Made by a program: the position numbers and the translations under genes. A DNA stretch of 64,000 nt from Methanobacterium sp964452085 (GTDB lineage: Archaea; Methanobacteriota; Methanobacteria; Methanobacteriales; Methanobacteriaceae). Location of the stretch: positions 124,001 to 188,000 of the forward strand of contig CAYVKL010000004.1 in the NCBI GenBank assembly GCA_964452085.1, read 5' to 3'. Below, in pieces: positions 1 to 8,432 of this stretch. A model generated the notes under the pieces. That model was not told where the DNA came from and made no database searches. It was given only the letters and a program-made list of their open reading frames with translations. Within the stretch, counting starts at the first letter, position 1. Each line of letters begins with the position of its first letter.

Positions 1-2
1 TT

Positions 3-482
3 TTAAAAGATGATAAAGTATATTTTATCGATGTTTTTGAACATCCCAAAGGTGATGAATGGGCCAAAGATGATTTTATAAAAATTTTAGAAAAAAACTG
101 GCAATCATTATTAAATGATAGTCGTATGTCTTATTTTAGTAAAACTACCCCAATGACTCAAAAAGACAGATATGACGCTAGGAATGGAGGATTATTAATT
201 TTTGCTGAAGCCAATGGGTCTGTTTATTCCCCACCCGGGGGTGGAATAGCAAGTGATAAATCTAGTGTAGAATCTACAAATCAAAAAATCAAAATATTAA
301 CATTAATTGGAGATAGTGCTACAATAGAAACTAAAATAAAAGAAGAGATTACTAATGAGAATAAGGCAATACCCTCCACATTAACCTTAGAACTAATATT
401 ATCAGATTCCATGATAAGTATTTTGGAAAAAAATACAGGAGTTATTTTAAAATCTAATATTGGATTGTTAGACTACAATTAA
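3..482 (+). CDS. C-terminal part of an unrecognised protein (cut by window edge)
   Basis: The frame is open from the first bases of the window to a TAA at 480-482, so the start lies outside. About 159 residues are visible. An early stretch reads VYFIDVFEHPKGDEW and is followed by a charged region; there is no membrane segment, signal or cysteine motif. A start at the internal ATG at 126 is unlikely because the frame upstream of it has protein-like composition and there is no ribosome site before 126. I do not recognise the family and assign no function. Confidence 0.6.
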   Translation, partial: LKDDKVYFIDVFEHPKGDEWAKDDFIKILEKNWQSLLNDSRMSYFSKTTPMTQKDRYDARNGGLLIFAEANGSVYSPPGGGIASDKSSVESTNQKIKILTLIGDSATIETKIKEEITNENKAIPSTLTLELILSDSMISILEKNTGVILKSNIGLLDYN

Positions 483-833
483 TGAATAATAAGAACATTT
501 TTATTATTTTCCACAAACTTCATCACCAATTTCTCATTGATAATTGTCTATAATTTTTTCAAATCCCTTATATTCCTTTTTATCACTTCTCCATTCAATC
601 ATGACCCCATGAAGCAACAAATCCATATTAGTTACAATTTAGTTAAACATACACCAAAACATAAAACGATTGATAATTCAAATAGCTTGAAGAGGGGACC
701 TCTAACATCTGCAAAATAATAATTAATGTATTCATTACATATCGATCATTGTATGAAAATTAGTATGCCAACCGAAAGAAATAGGTATTACTTCGTATTA
801 ATTATAAATTAAATATTAAAGGAGTGATTATGT
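483..833. other. Intergenic region, 351 bp, no convincing gene
   Basis: AT-rich. A plus-strand frame at 537-719 has no ribosome site and low-complexity composition. A short minus-strand frame at 534-626 encodes 30 codons ending in a TGA after which the same frame continues as EIGDEVCGK before TAA; this may be a remnant of a decayed gene. A TATA-like stretch (about 803-815) and AAAGGAG at 819-825 lead into the frameshifted gene at 834. Confidence 0.5.
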
Positions 834-967
834 ATGAGAATAAGTATGTCATTATCAGATGAACTTGTAAAGGACTTGGATGAAGTTTTAAAAAAGAAGG
901 ATATCAAGTAAGATCTAAAGGGATTGCTGACGCTCTAAAAGAGTATATAAGCAGGCATCGATCTTAA
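834..967 (+). pseudogene. Frameshifted NikR-like ribbon-helix-helix DNA-binding protein
   Basis: Translation from 834 gives MRISMSLSDELVKDLDEVLK and stops at a TAA at 909-911. Shifting frame at the run of six A residues near 891-896 restores EGYQVRSKGIADALKEYI and a stop at 965-967. The joined product of about 44 residues matches the N-terminal ribbon-helix-helix domain of NikR-type regulators (MRISMSL start, GYxSRSKGIRDAL signature). One base appears to be missing from the A tract. The metal-binding C-terminal domain of NikR is absent, so even the repaired gene would be a DNA-binding domain only. A ribosome site AAAGGAG lies upstream. Either a real pseudogene, a homopolymer sequencing error, or slippage-dependent expression. 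Confidence 0.7.
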
Positions 968-973
968 TGTGAT

Positions 974-991
974 TTGAGAATAACCTCTCAA
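974..991 (+). terminator. Small stem-loop after the RHH gene
   Basis: TTGAGA and TCTCAA form a 6-bp stem with a 6-nt loop just after the RHH stop; no strong T run follows, so terminator function is uncertain. Confidence 0.3.
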
Positions 992-1051
992 GATCAATTT
1001 TGAAATAAGAAATATACATAATGCACTAATAATGCACAAAAATGCTAAAAT

Positions 1052-1078
1052 AAATCTTGTCCACCAAAAACAAGATTT
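1052..1078. repeat. Perfect 9-bp inverted repeat
   Basis: AAATCTTGT (1052-1060) and ACAAGATTT (1070-1078) are exact inverted repeats with a 9-nt loop. It lies alone about 100 bp before the gene at 1172. It could be a hairpin in RNA or an operator; no T run follows. Confidence 0.45.
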
Positions 1079-1171
1079 AATCCCTAATTTTTTGAGAATT
1101 TTACTTTTAAGGCTCCAATCTGCTCAAATGTACCTACCCTATTTATATATGAGGATGTCATATGATATTGT

Positions 1172-1543
1172 ATGAAACTCACACAAATTAAAGAGGATAT
1201 AGAAAAGGAGCCGAACTTGATGTTCTATAAAAAAGATGTTCATAAATATTTTAAAGAATTGAAGAGTGAATACTTATGTGTTTATTATAATGAACCCTTA
1301 CCAGTGAAGATGCGATTGGTTGACGCTATGTATGCCATATCAGGTTTTACCAAGGCACAGTTAAATAGCTTAACCATACCTGAGCTCACTGAATTGTTGG
1401 TAAGGGAGCTGGAGTCAAAAACGTTAATAATACTCTTCAACCACTTTGAACGACTCACCGAGAGATACTTACAAATATACACTTTAAATGAAATTCCATT
1501 ATTAAAGGAGAATGATCAGTCATCTCCTCTTCTATCTTTTTAG
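1172..1543 (+). CDS. Probable 3'-truncated gene of unknown function
   Basis: The first about 104 residues look like a real protein: a charged N-terminus, then LCVYYNEPLPVKMRLVDAMY and LIILFNHFERLTERY, the latter resembling a hydrophobic Walker-B-like strand. No P-loop is visible. From about 1484 the frame runs over the antisense strand of the downstream endonuclease gene (89-bp tail-to-tail overlap), so the last about 20 residues (IPLLKENDQ onward) are probably not native. I infer that the original gene lost its 3' end. A TATA-like TTTATATAT at 1142-1150 precedes it; no clear ribosome site is seen, so the start is uncertain. Function not assigned; a degenerate AAA-like ATPase fragment is one possibility. 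Confidence 0.5.
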   Translation: MKLTQIKEDIEKEPNLMFYKKDVHKYFKELKSEYLCVYYNEPLPVKMRLVDAMYAISGFTKAQLNSLTIPELTELLVRELESKTLIILFNHFERLTERYLQIYTLNEIPLLKENDQSSPLLSF

Positions 1544-2174
1544 AATCATGACAAACATCCTTAAAATCAATTATTTTTCCCAATTCCGGTGAACAAAAGG
1601 CATAATCAAACCTGAAACCATTTCCATAACTACTAAACCAAGTATAACGTTCAGAATCATCATTCTTATTTTGGGCCCATGAATCAATCCATCCCCTATC
1701 TAGAAGTTTTTCTAATTCATCTGCGCTGTATTCAGATCTATTCATTGAATCATCTTTAGTACAGCTGTTAAAATCTCCACTGATTATGCAAGGGATATCT
1801 TTATTTTCCTGGGCGAATTGGAGAATCTTCTCCCATACTGCATCCTTGAATCTTTGATCCTTACTTCCTGTAGGTACATAAACTCCTAAAATCCTTAAAT
1901 TGTAAGGGGATAATTCAATTCCTACCATTCTTCTTTCCCGTTTAATCACAGTAAAAGGATGTTTTGATGCCACTAAAACGCCCAATCTATTATCATCACT
2001 ATCCTGGTATTGGTAACCTTCCTTTTTGAGAGTTTCTTTAATCTTCTTGCCGTATTCATCCTCTTGATATTCACCTAACACCATAAAATCAGCATTGAAA
2101 TCAAGTAAATAGTCTAAGATAGAATCAATTCTATCTTCACCACCCCATTGTAGATTAATTGTTACTAATTTCAT
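1455..2174 (-). CDS. Endonuclease/exonuclease/phosphatase (EEP) family protein
   Basis: 239 residues, the length of a single EEP domain. Visible signature elements are the N-terminal strand MKLVTINLQWGG, a metal-binding Glu in VLGEYQ (about residue 35), ISGDFNS (about 131-137), a region with RFDYAF, and C-terminal TDHSPLI with the catalytic Asp-His pair. Family members cleave phosphodiester bonds in DNA or RNA or hydrolyse phosphoesters with Mg; the substrate cannot be read from sequence. The natural end is probably soon after MEFHLK; the last eight residues read through into the antisense of the gene at 1172. No signal peptide, so cytoplasmic. No clear ribosome site. Confidence 0.85.
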   Translation of the reverse strand: MKLVTINLQWGGEDRIDSILDYLLDFNADFMVLGEYQEDEYGKKIKETLKKEGYQYQDSDDNRLGVLVASKHPFTVIKRERRMVGIELSPYNLRILGVYVPTGSKDQRFKDAVWEKILQFAQENKDIPCIISGDFNSCTKDDSMNRSEYSADELEKLLDRGWIDSWAQNKNDDSERYTWFSSYGNGFRFDYAFCSPELGKIIDFKDVCHDSKKIEEEMTDHSPLIMEFHLKCIFVSISR

Positions 2175-2333
2175 ATAAATTACTTTATTATTAGATGTTT
2201 AAACAACTATCGCCATAGTTTAATGATATCTGTTGTATCAATACATAAAATTCATACAATTAAACAATTCTTAAATAAAATCAAACCCAAATAAATAAAA
2301 TGTATACTTTTTATTAAAATATGGGGATAAAAA

Positions 2334-2906
2334 ATGAGTTTTAAACTAAACACAACGTTTGTAATTCTAATCCTTTTAATTATAGGCATCATCATGGTAT
2401 CGGGATGTGCCAGTAGCAGTGACTACAAAACATTTGACAAAAATGGTTTATCATTACAGTATCCTGCAAAATGGACGGAGATTTCTGTACCTGCCAATGA
2501 CCAGCAACTGGTAAACCAATCCGGCTTCAATATAACCGGAGTATTCATCAATGGTACATCAATCCAAAATTACTCGATTATGATGGAAATAGCAGTGGCC
2601 AATATCACATCCAGCAACCTCACCGCAGCAGCAGACAACCTGAACAACAACTACATAATGAAAGAAGCAAACCAGGCCCCACTAGTCAACAGAACCACCC
2701 TAAAAAACGGATATGAAACTGTCATCTATTCCTACAATGCCACCGGAGCTTCCTCCAATTTGACCATACTAATCAACATGTACGTATTCACCAAAGACAA
2801 CCAGACTGCATACTTCGTAGGATTCGCCACCCCACAAAATAACACCAACCCCACCCAAAACCAGCAAATAATACAAAACATCATGGATTCAGTTAAAATA
2901 CAATAA
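2334..2906 (+). CDS. PsbP-like lipoprotein (paralogue 1)
   Basis: 190 residues. A lysine-containing start and a hydrophobic stretch end in a lipobox MVSGCAS, so the protein is probably anchored outside the membrane through Cys25. The rest matches the PsbP-like fold common in methanogens: FDKNGLSLQYPAKWTEI at the start of the domain, YVFTKDNQTAYFVGFATP near the end and a closing IMDSVKI. Many N-x-S/T sites suggest surface glycosylation. It is closely similar to the protein at 13323 and more distantly to those at 30046, 31900 and 32562. GGGG sits 7 nt before the ATG. Function of archaeal members is not known; a surface sensor or assembly role is speculation. Confidence 0.8.
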   Translation: MSFKLNTTFVILILLIIGIIMVSGCASSSDYKTFDKNGLSLQYPAKWTEISVPANDQQLVNQSGFNITGVFINGTSIQNYSIMMEIAVANITSSNLTAAADNLNNNYIMKEANQAPLVNRTTLKNGYETVIYSYNATGASSNLTILINMYVFTKDNQTAYFVGFATPQNNTNPTQNQQIIQNIMDSVKIQ

Positions 2907-2923
2907 TAGATTACTTAAAAAAA

Positions 2924-2970
2924 AGTTTATCCTGCTTAATAAGTGGGATAAGTTTTATTTTATTTTTTTT
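2924..2970 (+). terminator. Terminator of the PsbP-like gene
   Basis: AGTTTATCC and GGGATAAGTT form a stem (with G-T wobbles) around a 12-nt loop, followed by a T-rich run TTTTATTTTATTTTTTTT. The same TTATCC/GGATAA stem type follows the paralogue at 13323. Confidence 0.65.
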
Positions 2971-3240
2971 ACGAAAGATTTACTTTTATCATGATGGAAA
3001 AAAGTACCATATCTTTTATTTTTCTAAAATAATCTGATTCAAATTTATATTTTATCATCATTTCCTGCTTACTGTTGACTTTCCACATCTAAAATCAGTC
3101 CGTATACCACTTTATAAATTTTTTTTAAAGAAATAAATCAATTCTGTGACCTTTTTCACCAAAAACTCTGCGAGTTCTTATTGGTTTGTGAATACACTAA
3201 TCTTATCAGAAGTAAAAATTGTAAAAGGAGGTGAAAAAAC
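2971..3240. promoter_or_regulatory. Upstream region of the adhesin gene
   Basis: No gene. TTTATAAATTTTTTTT around 3111-3126 could hold a TATA box, giving a leader of roughly 100 nt. The region ends with AAAGGAGGTG (3224-3233), a near-perfect ribosome site for the TTG start at 3241. Confidence 0.4.
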
Positions 3241-5322
3241 TTGAACCAAAAAACAACAAACAATTCGTTTTTCAATCAGACCCAAATTTTACTCCCCTTA
3301 GTTCTTTTAAGTTTAGCTCTCATTTTCACGGTCAGTGTTAATGATGTTTCAGCTGCTGATGGAGACACCATTTATGTTAATGCATCAGGAGGAAACGATT
3401 CTTATACTGGTTACACACCAGATCAGGCTAAATTAACCATTGGTAACGCTATAGGATCTGTGAACCCTAATGGGAACGTTAACATCGCTGACGGCATCTA
3501 TAGTGGACCAAATAACCGTGGTATAACCATTAACAAGAACATGAACATCACCGGCCAAAGCCAAACTGGAACTATAATCGATGCACAGAACCTAGCTCAA
3601 ATATTCATCATTAATAACGGTGCAACCCTAAACCTACAAGACGTAACAATAACCAACGGAACCGGACCGTGGTGGGGGGGAGGTATCATAAACTATGGTG
3701 TATTGAATATTAAAAATAGTACTGTCAAGCAAAACAATGCCCCGCATGGTGCCGGAATCTTTAACGCCTACGGTACAGTTACTGTAGAAAACTGTAACAT
3801 CATACAAAACACAGCTACTGGTGATGGTGGTGGTATCACCGGCAATATGGGTACTTTAACTGTAACCAACAGCACATTCACAGGTAACACAGCCCGCGAT
3901 GGTGGTGCTATCAACAATTACAATTATAGTATTTTCAATGTAATTAACAGCACATTCACAAACAACAACGCAACTACTACTGGTGGTGCTATCACCAATT
4001 ATGCTAGTACTATGAATGTAACAGGCAGCACATTCACGGGCAACAACGCAACTACTCTTGGTGGTGCTATCTTCAACTGGGATACTATGACTGTAACCGG
4101 CAGCATCTTTACCAATAACACTGCAAATGATGGTGGTGCAATCCACAATTTCAATGTTGGGACTGTAACGACCAGCACTTTCACAGACAACTCTGCAACA
4201 AATGGTGGTGCTATCTACAATTACCGTATTTCTACAGTAACAGGCAACACTTTCACAGAAAACACTGCAAGTTTGGGTGGTGCCATATACAACGATTATG
4301 GCAGTATTCTGACATTGACTGACTGTGATTTCACTGGTAACATTGAAACCTTCACTGATTACTTTGGGGGTGCTGCTATCTATAATAACGGTACCTGTAA
4401 TGTGACTGACTGTAATTTCACGGGAAACAATGCAAGCGCTTCTGATGGAGCTGCTATCGATAGTGGAGGTCCTTTAACCCTTACTGGTTGTACTTTCACT
4501 GACAATGAAGGTGGTGCTGTGATCAATATGGGAAGTATTCTTGATATAATCAGTAGTACTTTCACCGGTAACTATGCAATATGGGATGGTGCGGCTATCT
4601 ACAATGAGGGTATCTTAAATGTTTTAGATAGCATCTTCACGGGTAACATAGCAGGTGAATATGGTGGTGTACTCTTAAATAATGGTACTGCTACTATGCA
4701 TTTCAACAGAATATTTGGAAACAGTGATAGTCTGGGCTACAGCATCTACAATGATGTTGAGTATGGAGATTTGAATGCTACTGATAACTGGTGGGGTTCC
4801 AATAGTCCTAACTTCAGCGCCATTATTTACGGGGAAGATGTAATTTACAGCCCCTGGTTGTATTTAACCTTTTCAGCCATACCCGCTACCATTCCTCAAG
4901 GGTCTAATTCCACCTTAAATGCCAGTTTCAACCAGCACACTGATGGAATCACAGTGACATCAATTGACCCTGCATTTGGTCATATACCTGATGGCTCACC
5001 AGTAACCTTTACCACAACTTTAGGTAATGTGGGTAGTAAATCTGTGGAGAAATACACAGTTATGGGTATAGCCACAGCCATTCTCCGTGGTGATGAAGGA
5101 GCAGGAGATGCTATAGTAGGTATTCTTGCTGACAATCAACCATTAAGCACTATCGTGACCATCACATCAGTTGCTAACGCAGCCACATCAACAAGTACCC
5201 AAGTAAACGCAGCAACAGTGAACACTATTGGCATGCAAACCACTGGAGCACCACTAGCCCCATTGGCCATAGCAGTTCTAAGTGTACTGGCAGGTTTAGC
5301 AGCTACCCGAAAAAAACAATAA
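3241..5322 (+). CDS. Adhesin-like surface protein with right-handed beta-helix repeats
   Basis: 693 residues from a TTG codon 9 nt after GGAGG. An N-terminal signal (LLPLVLLSLALIFTV... cleaved near VSAADGD) leads to a domain opening with DTIYVNASGGNDSYTGYTP, typical of methanogen surface beta-helix proteins. Residues about 100-500 consist of short repeats of the form STFTGNxATxxGGAIxN, each one turn of a parallel beta-helix. A beta-sandwich-like region follows (about 540-640) and the C-terminus ends with a hydrophobic segment and RKKQ, a probable membrane anchor. Such proteins coat Methanobacteriales cells and may bind other cells or wall polymers. Repetition at DNA level (GGTGGTGCTATC) makes it liable to length variation. 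Sits alone with its own terminator. Confidence 0.85.
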   Translation: MNQKTTNNSFFNQTQILLPLVLLSLALIFTVSVNDVSAADGDTIYVNASGGNDSYTGYTPDQAKLTIGNAIGSVNPNGNVNIADGIYSGPNNRGITINKNMNITGQSQTGTIIDAQNLAQIFIINNGATLNLQDVTITNGTGPWWGGGIINYGVLNIKNSTVKQNNAPHGAGIFNAYGTVTVENCNIIQNTATGDGGGITGNMGTLTVTNSTFTGNTARDGGAINNYNYSIFNVINSTFTNNNATTTGGAITNYASTMNVTGSTFTGNNATTLGGAIFNWDTMTVTGSIFTNNTANDGGAIHNFNVGTVTTSTFTDNSATNGGAIYNYRISTVTGNTFTENTASLGGAIYNDYGSILTLTDCDFTGNIETFTDYFGGAAIYNNGTCNVTDCNFTGNNASASDGAAIDSGGPLTLTGCTFTDNEGGAVINMGSILDIISSTFTGNYAIWDGAAIYNEGILNVLDSIFTGNIAGEYGGVLLNNGTATMHFNRIFGNSDSLGYSIYNDVEYGDLNATDNWWGSNSPNFSAIIYGEDVIYSPWLYLTFSAIPATIPQGSNSTLNASFNQHTDGITVTSIDPAFGHIPDGSPVTFTTTLGNVGSKSVEKYTVMGIATAILRGDEGAGDAIVGILADNQPLSTIVTITSVANAATSTSTQVNAATVNTIGMQTTGAPLAPLAIAVLSVLAGLAATRKKQ

Positions 5323-5352
5323 GGGATTAAATCCCTTTCCCCACTTTTTTTT
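5321..5352 (+). terminator. Terminator of the adhesin gene
   Basis: AAGGGAT and ATCCCTT form a perfect 7-bp stem with a 3-nt loop overlapping the stop codon, followed by TTTTTTTT. Confidence 0.75.
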
Positions 5353-5377
5353 ATTTTAGTGGTTTCATTGAAAATAA

Positions 5378-7300
5378 CTAATTTTTTACTTTTTTATATT
5401 CCATAATCAGCATGGTTATATCATCAAACTGTTCCTGATCCCCTACAAAAATATCAATTTCTTCTTTAACTCTAACAAAAATTTCATTAAGACTTAAATC
5501 TAGCGTATTATTTAAGATATTCTCCAAACGTGAGTCCCCAAATATTTCATTATCACTATTATTGGCCTCGGTTACACCATCAGTATACAGGCAGATCCTG
5601 TCACCAGCTTGTAAAACAATCTCCATTTGACTGTACTGGATGTTCCCCATACCAGCCAAAACCAGCTCATGCTTAGTTTCAAGCCAATGATATTGATTAT
5701 TAGCATGTTTTAGTAAGGGTGGATTATGACCAGCATTAGCATAGCTTAACGAACCTGTTTTAATTTCTAAAATACCCATCCAGGCAGTTACAAACATGCT
5801 TTCATCATTACCTTCAAATAACTGATTGTTAACAGTTGTAAATATTTCTGCTGGGCTTTTTCCGAGCTGTGCCTGGTTTTTAATCAGGGTTTTGGTAATT
5901 ACCATAAAGAGTGCTGCAGGCACACCTTTACCTGAAACATCAGCAATCACAATCCCTAAGTGATTCTCATCCACTAGGAAAAAGTCATAAAAGTCCCCAC
6001 CAACCTCACGGGCAGGAATATTAACGGCATAAAGATCAAATTCCTTCCTATCAGGAAATGGAGGGAAAATTCGAGGTAACATATCCCTTTGTATCTTTTT
6101 AGCCACATTCAACTCAGTATTAATCCGTTCTTTCTCTGCGGTGACTTTCTCCAGGTTATTAATATACACATTCAAATCCTGAATCATCTTCTCAAAGGAA
6201 CGAGCCAGTACCCCTACTTCACTTTCCTCACGTGCATATTCCTCAAATTTAGCAATAATCTCACTGGTATCTGCAAGTTCAGTTTCAGTAACATAATTTT
6301 GAGCAGTTTCTGAAATAGACTCAATGGGTGTGGTGATCTTACGTTCTATATACCATAAAAATCCAATAGCTGCCGCATAAAAAATGGCAAGTAGTAATGT
6401 GATATTAAGGTATAAAGACTCCCAGAACTGCAAAGGATTCATGGAGTTAATGGTGAAAAATGATGTAAAGGCCGTGACAAGGGCAATAATCGCACCCATA
6501 ATAATGAAGATAACTATTAACTTTTCTGTGAGTGTAATCCCAGTATATTGTGCTTCCTTTATAACACCGGTAACGGGTTTGAAAACATACAATCCCACCA
6601 GTAAATAAAAAACTATTCCAGCCACCATAACCCACCAGTTTTCTTTACCATATGATAAGCTATAGAACCCATAACTAGTGGCCAAAATTATAGCAATAAT
6701 CAGCATCACATCAAAGACCCTGGGACTTAGTAACGGTTTTAGGTTAGTTTTAGGTTTATACATGGAAATACCGTATAGATTGCCCCCTATGATTATCAAG
6801 GTTCCCAAGATGATACAGAAATCGAAGTTATTGGATGCAAAGAGCAGGGTGCTGAATGAGGGTAAATTGGATATTCCCACGTTTTCAAGTAAAAATCCAA
6901 GTAATAAAGCCATAATCCAAGCATTAAGGGATATGATGACCACATATTTTGCCAAATTTTTCACGGTATTCAGTCGTGGGGTGGTTAATTCTCCCATATT
7001 CCAAGTGTACCACAGTTTGTAGGGGATGTAACCATACAGGAACTGGGCAAAAAAACCAATAATGCAAACTTCTGGTGGGTAACCTATGATTATATCTGAT
7101 GCTAAATTTCCCAGTGCTGCTCCTGCTGCTCCCCATGGGCCAAACATTAGCCCAAATACTGGAGGTAATGCACTGCCGGGGCGTAGTTCTGATACAGATA
7201 TTATTTGAAATAAATAATGGAATGGTAGAGTTAAAACAAAGGTTATTACAGTACAAATAACAAAGCGCGGGCCCCATTCTTTAATACTTGTTTTATTCAT
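5378..7300 (-). CDS. Membrane-bound SpoIIE/RsbU-type serine phosphatase with HAMP
   Basis: 640 residues. The N-terminal half holds about eight membrane helices; the first part (FGLMFGPWGAAGAALGN) resembles ligand-binding membrane modules. A HAMP-like linker (KITTPIESI) and coiled coil follow, then a PP2C/SpoIIE domain over the last about 240 residues with IADVSGKGVPAALFM, YANAGHNPPLL, LYTDGVTEAN and a final DDITMLI; the aspartates are the metal ligands. In bacteria this class dephosphorylates anti-sigma-antagonist proteins in partner switching; the partner here is unknown, but a histidine-kinase-like ATPase lies at 25246. ATG at 7300 is chosen because AGGGGAA precedes it closely; a GTG 21 nt upstream has no ribosome site. 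Confidence 0.88.
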   Translation of the reverse strand: MNKTSIKEWGPRFVICTVITFVLTLPFHYLFQIISVSELRPGSALPPVFGLMFGPWGAAGAALGNLASDIIIGYPPEVCIIGFFAQFLYGYIPYKLWYTWNMGELTTPRLNTVKNLAKYVVIISLNAWIMALLLGFLLENVGISNLPSFSTLLFASNNFDFCIILGTLIIIGGNLYGISMYKPKTNLKPLLSPRVFDVMLIIAIILATSYGFYSLSYGKENWWVMVAGIVFYLLVGLYVFKPVTGVIKEAQYTGITLTEKLIVIFIIMGAIIALVTAFTSFFTINSMNPLQFWESLYLNITLLLAIFYAAAIGFLWYIERKITTPIESISETAQNYVTETELADTSEIIAKFEEYAREESEVGVLARSFEKMIQDLNVYINNLEKVTAEKERINTELNVAKKIQRDMLPRIFPPFPDRKEFDLYAVNIPAREVGGDFYDFFLVDENHLGIVIADVSGKGVPAALFMVITKTLIKNQAQLGKSPAEIFTTVNNQLFEGNDESMFVTAWMGILEIKTGSLSYANAGHNPPLLKHANNQYHWLETKHELVLAGMGNIQYSQMEIVLQAGDRICLYTDGVTEANNSDNEIFGDSRLENILNNTLDLSLNEIFVRVKEEIDIFVGDQEQFDDITMLIMEYKKVKN

Positions 7301-7598
7301 TATTTCCCCTAATTCCTTCACATCATCTATATTAATACAAGTATATACTTTGTAAATTATTTAACTAAATTATATTTTGTATAATGTGTTACAACAGTAT
7401 GTTAAGTATAAAAAAAAGATTTTTTTTGTATCAATATATCAAAAATCAGTTTAGTGCCCCAAAAAAAAATTCCTAAATGAATGTGAATTCATCCTGAAAA
7501 GTAAAAAAGATTAAACTAATGAAAGATTTATGTGATAATTCATTTTTTTATAAGAAAAATGATTCATCAGTTATCTTAACATGTTCAAAGGCATGAGA
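7301..7598. other. Intergenic region, about 300 bp
   Basis: AT-rich, with several near-palindromic runs such as GTATCAATAT at about 7427. No open frame with a ribosome site was seen. It separates two genes on the minus strand, so it must carry the promoter of the phosphatase gene. Confidence 0.35.
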
Positions 7599-8432
7599 CT
7601 ATGTTTCATAGGGCCGATTATTCATATTGTTTCTCACAGACTTATCATTTACCCTACTTTTCCACATCCTCCCACCAAACCATCTCATAACAAATTTAGC
7701 TAAGAATAAGGGCAATAAAGGTTTTGAAGCAATTAGCTCAGCTTCAGAAGGTACTGGGACGCCCATAACAAGTGATTCAACTACATTATCCAGACCATTT
7801 CGAAGGTTCCGAGCCATACCACCGGCATCATTTAAAGACCTATTCTCAAATGCAGCACCCATTCCAATAGTTATGCCTCCGGCCCACTCCATATCTGTCT
7901 GGGAAGCAAAATTTTTACACATATCTATGGCCAGATCATTATGGTTGGGCTCAGGGAATCCCGAGTTAAATATAGCCAGTAATCTTTGCTGAATTTTTGG
8001 TTCTTTTTGAGTTTCATTAACTTGTTGGGCCAATATCTTTTGTTGAGTTTCTATAACTGGCTTAATTGTCAATCCATGGTAATTGTAGTAATTTTCCATG
8101 AAATTAATGGCAATGGCCGGTATGCTATCAATGTATAAAGGAGCAACAATTATGAGTAATTCTGATTCAGAGGCTCTTTTAACTAATTTTTCCATCTTAT
8201 CTGGCTTTTGGTGTTTTGCAATGTAAACTATTTCAGCTTCTACTCCATTTTCATGAATCTTATCCTTTATATATTGACTAATGTTGTTAGATGCACTCTT
8301 TTTAGCTTTGGGACTTCCTACTAGAATTAATGTATTCTGTGGACTGCTAAAACTATCTGTATTCTGTGAACTAGTCTTAGAATCTGTATTCAGTTGATTA
8401 CTCCTACTATCAGTATTCAGTTGACTACTCAT
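7599..8432 (-). CDS. Flavodoxin-fold NAD(P)H/FMN reductase-like protein with repeat-rich N-terminus
   Basis: 277 residues. Residues about 34-200 look like an NADPH-dependent FMN reductase or flavodoxin domain: TLILVGSPKAKKSASNN (phosphate-binding loop) and LLIIVAPLYIDSIPAIAINF. Ahead of it is an unusual tail of about 33 residues built from near repeats of SQLNTDS/SQNTDS, unlike the globular domain; the DNA there is also repetitive. The ATG overlaps the stop of the upstream reductase by 4 nt (ATGA), so the two are translationally coupled and may work together. Electron donor and acceptor are unknown. Confidence 0.75.
   Translation of the reverse strand: MSSQLNTDSRSNQLNTDSKTSSQNTDSFSSPQNTLILVGSPKAKKSASNNISQYIKDKIHENGVEAEIVYIAKHQKPDKMEKLVKRASESELLIIVAPLYIDSIPAIAINFMENYYNYHGLTIKPVIETQQKILAQQVNETQKEPKIQQRLLAIFNSGFPEPNHNDLAIDMCKNFASQTDMEWAGGITIGMGAAFENRSLNDAGGMARNLRNGLDNVVESLVMGVPVPSEAELIASKPLLPLFLAKFVMRWFGGRMWKSRVNDKSVRNNMNNRPYET

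Noticed and set aside
534..626. 30-codon frame on the minus strand continuing after TGA as EIGDEVCGK
   Set aside because: Too short and interrupted to call a gene; kept only as a possible remnant.
537..719. 60-codon frame on the plus strand
   Set aside because: No ribosome site, low-complexity composition and no promoter; not protein-like.
3856..4190. Antisense open frames of 60-100 codons inside the adhesin gene
   Set aside because: They mirror the GC-balanced repeat DNA of the adhesin, have no ribosome site and only repetitive composition.
3900..4300. Regularly spaced GGTGGTGCTATC units that look CRISPR-like
   Set aside because: They are in frame with the beta-helix protein and encode its GGAI turns; spacers are not unique and units vary.
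6924..7277. 117-codon frame overlapping the phosphatase gene in another frame
   Set aside because: The SpoIIE/HAMP protein in the main frame is clearly the coding one; the alternative has no homologous features.
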